64,000 bases of DNA, taken from Polyangiaceae bacterium. GTDB lineage: Bacteria > Myxococcota_A > Polyangia > Polyangiales > Polyangiaceae. Within the stretch, counting starts at the first letter, position 1, and each line of letters starts with the position of its first letter. The stretch is taken from assembly GCA_019637295.1 (NCBI GenBank), contig JAHBVX010000004.1, positions 124,001-188,000 of the forward strand, read 5' to 3'. Made by a program: the position numbers and the translations under genes. The notes under the pieces were generated by a model, which saw only the letters and a program-made list of their open reading frames with translations, made no database searches and was not told the DNA's origin. This document shows, piece by piece, positions 59,396 through 64,000 of the stretch.

Positions 59396-60529
59396 TCACC
59401 CGCGCGCCAGAGGTGGAGGGAGGGTCCGGGACAGTCGCTGCACCGGCTCCGGCAGCAGCTTGGCGCGGAACCCCTCGAGCGTGGCGAGCGCGGCGGAGAG
59501 ATCGCGAAGCTGCACCAGCGACGCGCGCAGCCTGCGCAGCACGCGGCCCGGCAGCAAGAGCTCCGGCGCGATCTGGAGCTCGGCGGCGAGCTCGGCGCGG
59601 ACCGTGCCGAGCCAAGCGTCGAGCCGCACGTCTTCGAACGTGGCATAGGGCGGCGGGTCGATGGGCACGAAGTCCGCTGCCGTCGCCTGCGCCGTCCTGC
59701 GCATCAGTTCACCCGTGAGCGCGCGTCCGCTTCGCTCCGCGAAGCGGCGCGGCACGCCCTTGATGCGCGCGAGCTCCCGTTCGTTCTCCGGCAAGCGCCC
59801 CGCGATGCTGAGCAGCGCCTTGGGCTCGGGGGCCTCGGCACGCGCGTCCGGCGAGAGCGCCTCGTACCACTCGATCAAGTAGCGAAGCGCGGCTTGCGAG
59901 CTCGGGTCCAGCTGCCACGCGTTGCGGAAGTCCTCGAGCCGCAAGCCCCCCGGCGCGTCCGGCTCGGGCCACAGCGCCTCCCGCGACGCCTCGTACGCGA
60001 TCTCCACACGCTCCTTGGCCTCGAGGCGCGCGACGAGCGCCGCGAACAGCGCAGGCAGGTGTTCGACGTCCTCGGCGGCGTAGGCGAGCTGGGAGGCGGG
60101 CAACGGCCGCTGTCGCCAGTCGTCGGCTTGGTGCGCCTTGCCGCTGCGTATCCCCAGCAGCTTGAACTTCAAGTACGCGAGCGAGACGCTGGGCTCCGCG
60201 CTGGTCAGCCCCCACGCCACCTGAGTGTCGAACACGCGCGCGCGCTGCTTCAGATCGAGCCGCTCGACGAGCAACGCCACGTCCTGCAGACCCGCGTGGA
60301 CCACCCACTCGACGTCGGCGCGTCCCAGCGGCCCGGCGAGGGGCCCGAGGTCGGTGAGGCGTAGCGCGTCGATCAGGAAGATCTCCTCAGCGGTGGAGAT
60401 CTGCAACAGCGACAGCTGCGTTCCCGCGCGCGAGGACTCGAACTCGGTGTCCAGGTAGACGCGCTCGGCGCGCGCCAACCGAGCGGCCAGCCCCGGCAGG
60501 TCGCGGCTCTTGTCGACGAAGAGAGTCAT
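59396..60529 (-). CDS. rnd: ribonuclease D
   Basis: The 377-residue 3'-5' exoribonuclease has the DEDDy exonuclease set: DTEFE near residue 27, a second acidic motif (VHAGLQDVALL), and YAAEDVEHL (Tyr and Asp of exo III) near 150. An HRDC-like helical region follows (about 205-290) that helps bind RNA. It trims tRNA and other structured RNA precursors. It begins within the stop of the FHA-sigma54 activator gene (ATGA overlap), an unexpected coupling of an RNA processing gene to a signalling gene. A C-terminal tail ends in PPPLARG. Confidence 0.93.
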   Translation of the reverse strand: MTLFVDKSRDLPGLAARLARAERVYLDTEFESSRAGTQLSLLQISTAEEIFLIDALRLTDLGPLAGPLGRADVEWVVHAGLQDVALLVERLDLKQRARVFDTQVAWGLTSAEPSVSLAYLKFKLLGIRSGKAHQADDWRQRPLPASQLAYAAEDVEHLPALFAALVARLEAKERVEIAYEASREALWPEPDAPGGLRLEDFRNAWQLDPSSQAALRYLIEWYEALSPDARAEAPEPKALLSIAGRLPENERELARIKGVPRRFAERSGRALTGELMRRTAQATAADFVPIDPPPYATFEDVRLDAWLGTVRAELAAELQIAPELLLPGRVLRRLRASLVQLRDLSAALATLEGFRAKLLPEPVQRLSRTLPPPLARG

Positions 60530-61866
60530 GACGACGACTCCTCGCTCTCGTCACGGATCCTGAGCCGCGCCATCATGCGCTGCAGAAATCGTCGTGACAC
60601 CCCCGCGCGCTCGGCCGCGTGGGTCACGTTGCCGTCCGCGTCGTCGAGGAGCGCCTGAACATAGACCCGCTCGAAACGATCGAGCCACTCCTGCCTCGCT
60701 TCCTTGAAAGGCAGCTCACGGGGGACCAGCGCGTCGACGGCCGGAGAGAGCACTGTCGCCTGCGGCGCCAGGTCCTCCGCCGGTGCACCGAGCGCGACCC
60801 AACGCTCGATGGTGTTACGCAGCTCCCGTACGTTGCCAGGCCACGGCCTGTGCAGGAGCGCACGGAGCAGTCCTTCGGGCACAGGCTCCTCGCGGCCCGT
60901 CGCGCGCTCGAAGAAGCTCTGGGCGAGCACCGGGATGTCCTCGCGACGAGCCGCCAGACCGGGCAGCTCTACCTCGACGACAGCCAGCCGATAGTACAGA
61001 TCCTCGCGGAACGCGCCGGAGTTGACCTCGCTCGCCAAGTCCCGGTGCGTCGCTGCGACGACGCGCACGTCGACTCGTTCACTGTGCGAGGCTCCAACCG
61101 CTCGGACTTCGCGCGTCTCCAAGGCCCTCAGCAGCTTGGGCTGCATGGCTTGAGGCAGCTCCCCAATCTCGTCGAAGAACAGCGTCCCGCCGTGGGCCTC
61201 ACGAAACGCGCCCGGTCGATGAGCGACCGCCCCGGTGAACGCGCCGCGAACGTGTCCGAACAGCTCGCTCTCGAACAAGCTCTCCGGGATGGCGCCGCAG
61301 TCTACCGCGACGAAGGGGCCATCCCGACGGGGCGACGCGTGGTGCAGCGCGCGGGCCACGAGCTCCTTGCCGGTCCCGGTCTCTCCGCGGACCAGCACGG
61401 TGGTGGTCGTCGGCGCCACACGCGCGAGCAAGGCGTAGATGCGTCGCATCTCCACGCTCGCACCGAGCAACCCCGCGAAGCTCGAGCGCTCACTCAGCTC
61501 GACGGGGACCGGATCCGTGGTGCGCTCGAGGCTGAGGGTGGTGTGACCCATGGTGATGGTCGAGCCAGGGAGCAGGAACGCCTCCACGACCCGCACGCCG
61601 TCGACGAACGTCCCGTTGGTGCTCTGGCGATCCGTGATCCGCAGCTGCCCCGAGACGGAACGCACCTCGCAGTGCAGCCGCGAGACCGTCTGGTCGGTGA
61701 GGACCAGCTGATTGGACGGTGCCGTTCCCACCCGGGTGACGCCCGGGCCAACCGGCACGGTCTTGCGAACGTCCGGGCCGTCGAGCACATACAGTCGCAC
61801 GCCGGGCAGCTCGGTCACGTTCGCTGTCATGCTACGCGTCGCCAGCTCGTCTTCCGAGTCCGTCAT
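60526..61866 (-). CDS. FHA-domain sigma54-dependent transcriptional activator
   Basis: The 446-residue enhancer-binding protein has an N-terminal FHA domain (about residues 30-115; [34 protein letters not shown]). The AAA+ domain has GETGTGKE (Walker A) and an intact GAFTGA sigma54-contact loop, with FFDEIGELP (Walker B). A C-terminal Fis-type helix-turn-helix follows ([23 protein letters not shown]). It should activate sigma54 promoters in response to threonine phosphorylation sensed by the FHA domain. The ATG at 61866 is chosen. Its stop overlaps the rnd start. It is the fourth gene in a run after a gene cut by the window edge, a TPR-PEGA protein and a Cys-rich lipoprotein. Confidence 0.92.
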   Translation of the reverse strand: MTDSEDELATRSMTANVTELPGVRLYVLDGPDVRKTVPVGPGVTRVGTAPSNQLVLTDQTVSRLHCEVRSVSGQLRITDRQSTNGTFVDGVRVVEAFLLPGSTITMGHTTLSLERTTDPVPVELSERSSFAGLLGASVEMRRIYALLARVAPTTTTVLVRGETGTGKELVARALHHASPRRDGPFVAVDCGAIPESLFESELFGHVRGAFTGAVAHRPGAFREAHGGTLFFDEIGELPQAMQPKLLRALETREVRAVGASHSERVDVRVVAATHRDLASEVNSGAFREDLYYRLAVVEVELPGLAARREDIPVLAQSFFERATGREEPVPEGLLRALLHRPWPGNVRELRNTIERWVALGAPAEDLAPQATVLSPAVDALVPRELPFKEARQEWLDRFERVYVQALLDDADGNVTHAAERAGVSRRFLQRMMARLRIRDESEESSS

Positions 61867-61912
61867 CCAAATGAGCCTTCCCTCGGCGGGCCCGGGGCTG
61901 CAATCGTCAAAC

Positions 61913-62656
61913 TCAAAGCGGCACGCACGCCGCGCCGATGCAGCGCTCGCCGGCCCGGCAGGCTTCGTCGCACTCGCCGCAGTGCTGGTCGTCGGAGCGC
62001 AGGTGGGTCTCGCATCCGTTGGCCCCGATGGTGTCGCAGTCCGCGAAGTTCGACGCACACTGCTCGATCACGCACTGGCCCGACACGCAGGCGACGGACG
62101 CTGCGTTGGCGAGCTGACACACGCCTCCACAGTGGCCGCAGTGCTCGAGACTGGTCTCGGTGTTGGTCTCGCAGTCCGGGTCGGCGTCACAGTTCGCGAA
62201 CGGCGCGACACAGCTGGTCTCTACGCAAGTACCCGACGCACACAGGAAGTTCGCGGCGGGCTTGCTCGCGAAGCAGTCGCCGGTACACGAGCCGCAGGCC
62301 TTCGGATCACCGTCGGTCTTGACCTCACAGCCGGTTCTCGGGTCTTCGTCGCAGTCCTGAAACCCCGGATAGCACTGCAGAATGACGCACCCTGACTCGG
62401 CGCACTCGAAGTCGGCGACGTTCGGTGCGGCGCAGGGAGCGCACACCGTCCTGAGGCAGCCGTAGTTCGGGTTGCCGCCTGCGACGCACTCGATCACGTC
62501 GCTGGCCTCGAGCTGGCAGGCCTTGGTCCCGAGCGAGCACTGCGGGATCACCGGTGACGTGTCGTCGTCACGCTCCTCGAAGCGCGTGAGCAACGTGCAC
62601 CCGACCAGCAGGAGCGCACAGCTCGGTAGCGCGCGACGCAAGAGCGGTCTCACCAC
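61913..62656 (-). CDS. Cys-repeat lipoprotein of unknown function
   Basis: The 247-residue secreted lipoprotein has a signal peptide and lipobox (ALLLVGC). The body holds three repeats of about 45 residues with the pattern F-x-D/N-C-D-x-D-x4-G-C-E ... CG-x-C-x3-C ... C-x(S)G-x-C (FQDCDEDPRTGCE, FANCDADPDCE, FADCDTIGANGCE). Such repeats are common in Myxococcota surface proteins and form disulfide-stabilised modules, perhaps binding calcium through the Asp residues. The GTG start at 62656 overlaps the stop of the TPR-PEGA gene, so the two are coupled. An ATG is not available near it. Confidence 0.8.
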   Translation of the reverse strand: MVRPLLRRALPSCALLLVGCTLLTRFEERDDDTSPVIPQCSLGTKACQLEASDVIECVAGGNPNYGCLRTVCAPCAAPNVADFECAESGCVILQCYPGFQDCDEDPRTGCEVKTDGDPKACGSCTGDCFASKPAANFLCASGTCVETSCVAPFANCDADPDCETNTETSLEHCGHCGGVCQLANAASVACVSGQCVIEQCASNFADCDTIGANGCETHLRSDDQHCGECDEACRAGERCIGAACVPL

Positions 62657-63591
62657 CAGGCTCCGCCGAGCCCAAAGGAAGCGGCAGGGGCTCCGCTCGG
62701 CTCTCGCGTCGCGAGCACGACGGCTGTGGCACCCCCGGCCAGCGCCAGACCGAAGGAGATGTCCGCGGCCACTCGCAACACCTCGCCGCGGCTCCGGCGG
62801 CGCGCGGCCTCGTCGGGAGCGGTGGCGGAGTCGTTGTGCGCCCGCGCGTCCGACAGGGCCACGATACCCATCACAGCGCCGGCTGCGGCCAGGGCGCCGG
62901 AGGCGATGGTCACGCTCCAGAACGCATCGTCGAGCGCGCTCGCGCGGGGCGTGGGCGCGCGGGCCTCCGGGCGGGGTGCGGGCGGACGACGCTCGAGCGC
63001 GATGGTCAGTCGGACCTCCGCGCCACCATCGATGGTCAGCTGTCGCTGCTCGTCTCGGTAACCGGGCGCCGTCAGGCGCACGACGCGCGCGCCCGGGTTG
63101 ACCCGCACGGCAGTGCCCTGCAAGGCCGGCTCGCCGTCCACGGTCAGCCGCGCGCTCGCGGGCTTCACGGTGACGGTCAACTTCGCCACCCGAGCTCGCG
63201 CCTCCTCCAAGACTTGCCGCGCGAAGCTACGCTCTCTCGCATCCGGCGGAGCGTCGCTCAAGTAGCGCTCGAGGGCGTCGATCACCTGCACCGGACGCCC
63301 GAGGGCGCGCTCGGCGAGCGCGATGTTGTACAGCGTCGCGGGGTGCGGGAAGAGGGCGTAGGCGCGTTCGAAGTGTGAGCGAGCTTCGAAGGCTCTGCCG
63401 CCCTCGAGGGCGCGGGCGCCGAACTCGAACTCGCGGCGACTGTGTGCGCGTGGGTCCTCCGAAGCGGAGTCGGTCGCGTCGAGCGCGGGCTGAGCGTAGC
63501 CGGGCGTGGCGCCCGTGAGCACGAGCGCGACGACCCACGTGTGCGGCGACCGTCGGCGGGAAACACCCCTGGCTTCCGCTGGAGCACTCAC
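62650..63591 (-). CDS. TPR- and PEGA-domain exported protein
   Basis: The 313-residue protein has a signal peptide (WVVALVLTGATPGYAQ). TPR-like helices follow (about residues 50-115; EFGARALEGGRAFEARSHFERAYALFPHPATLYNIALAERALG). A PEGA domain is next (about 135-205; LTVTVKPASARLTVDGEPAL, VRLTAPGYRDEQRQLTIDGGAEV). Two hydrophobic segments come near the C-terminus (about 225-245 and 280-300). PEGA domains bind extracellular or periplasmic partners. Such proteins commonly occur next to kinase genes in myxobacteria and may anchor a signalling complex. It starts at a GTG and overlaps the lipoprotein gene. Confidence 0.83.
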   Translation of the reverse strand: MSAPAEARGVSRRRSPHTWVVALVLTGATPGYAQPALDATDSASEDPRAHSRREFEFGARALEGGRAFEARSHFERAYALFPHPATLYNIALAERALGRPVQVIDALERYLSDAPPDARERSFARQVLEEARARVAKLTVTVKPASARLTVDGEPALQGTAVRVNPGARVVRLTAPGYRDEQRQLTIDGGAEVRLTIALERRPPAPRPEARAPTPRASALDDAFWSVTIASGALAAAGAVMGIVALSDARAHNDSATAPDEAARRRSRGEVLRVAADISFGLALAGGATAVVLATREPSGAPAASFGLGGAWW

Positions 63592-63640
63592 GGGCGACTA
63601 CTGTGCACCACTCGGCGACCCCACGCTACGTCAGGTAGCA

Positions 63641-64000
63641 TCAGTACGGCGCCTGGAGAATGACAGGCGGGCGCGAGCTCTCCGCCCGAGGCTCCGACGA
63701 GGGCGCCGCCGCGGGCGGGGTGGGGCGCGCCGTAGCCGTCGGCGCCGCGGTCGGCGACCTGCTTGCCAGCGCTGGCCGTGGCGGGCTCGGACTCTCGGCG
63801 TCGGCAGCGACCCCCGCATCCGTCGGCGAGACGCGGGCTGGTTGGCTCGACGCGGGGACGGCGCGCGACCCAGGCGCGGCGGGCAAGGGGCCAGCGGCTC
63901 GCGCGAGCTCGGGCGGCGCGCGCGGCGGCGCGCCGCGGCTCGCGGCTACCAGGGCGACGAGCGCGGCCGCACTCGCAGCGAGCGCGCCCCAGGTGAGCCA
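63641..64000 (-). CDS. C-terminal part of a membrane protein, possibly a Ser/Thr kinase, 5' cut by the window end
   Basis: The frame is open to the window's last base, so only about 119 C-terminal residues are seen. They begin with a membrane helix (WGALAASAAALVALVAAS) followed by a long Pro/Ala/Ser-rich tail ending PPVILQAPY. The arrangement of one helix and a Pro-rich tail before a TPR-PEGA gene is typical of myxobacterial membrane-anchored Ser/Thr kinases. The kinase domain, if present, is outside the window, so that identity is a guess from context. It lies about 50 bp upstream of the TPR-PEGA gene on the same strand. Confidence 0.5.
   Translation of the reverse strand, partial: WLTWGALAASAAALVALVAASRGAPPRAPPELARAAGPLPAAPGSRAVPASSQPARVSPTDAGVAADAESPSPPRPALASRSPTAAPTATARPTPPAAAPSSEPRAESSRPPVILQAPY

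Overview
The window looks like a chromosomal segment of a high-GC, large-genome myxobacterium-type organism (Myxococcota, probably Polyangiales or a close relative). The pointers are strong GC bias in third codon positions, several Ser/Thr kinases and FHA-type sigma54 activators, many lipoproteins with long Gly/Ser/Thr/Ala linkers behind the lipobox, and Cys-rich, MopE-like and FG-GAP surface proteins. No rRNA, tRNA, CRISPR array, IS element or phage gene was recognised. The assignment rests on gene content, not on a search.

Layout. 1-16.7 kb: a truncated cytochrome c, a GDT1-like transporter, a kinase plus FHA-sigma54 activator pair, and a run of secreted or surface proteins (VWA lipoprotein, SH3-M23 peptidase, FG-GAP protein, MopE-like protein, lyase-like protein) mixed with an acyltransferase/methyltransferase pair. 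16.7-17.5 kb: a small four-helix-bundle protein gene preceded by hairpins and 25-bp tandem repeats; this holds the only gene-free stretch over 300 bp. 17.5-23.8 kb: an SDR, an S46 dipeptidyl peptidase, a low-molecular-weight phosphatase coupled to a fructosamine kinase (possible protein deglycation pair), a PPC-like protein, and divergent rubrerythrin and hemerythrin genes.

23.98-40.20 kb is the centrepiece: one uninterrupted operon of korA-korB, a 1268-aa PFOR-like protein, rnfB, a 1421-aa PFOR-like protein, rnfC-rnfD-rnfG-rnfE-rnfA, and a 48-aa Cys-rich membrane peptide. The two giant proteins keep PFOR architecture and carry iron-sulfur motifs. They lack recognisable thiamine-diphosphate motifs, while KorAB has them. 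The simplest reading is that KorAB oxidises a 2-oxoacid and the two giants pass or gate low-potential electrons into the Rnf Na+/H+ pump.

40.2-46.0 kb: an AfsR/SARP-type regulator divergent from a methyltransferase and a phytanoyl-CoA-dioxygenase-like gene, with 11-bp-spaced direct repeats between them. 46.0-50.4 kb: a HEAT-repeat protein translationally coupled to a secreted lipoprotein with two somatomedin-B domains and a full vertebrate-type peptidylarginine deiminase domain, then a broken and an intact copy of a small lipoprotein gene. 50.6-57.4 kb: a FadL-type porin, a deoxyhypusine-synthase-like enzyme with a barrel-like protein and a phosphoesterase, and a fatty-acid desaturase plus MerR regulator with a well-formed promoter/operator. 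57.4-64 kb: a kinase, ApaG, RNase D, a second FHA-sigma54 activator, a Cys-repeat lipoprotein, a TPR-PEGA protein and the tail of a gene cut by the window end.
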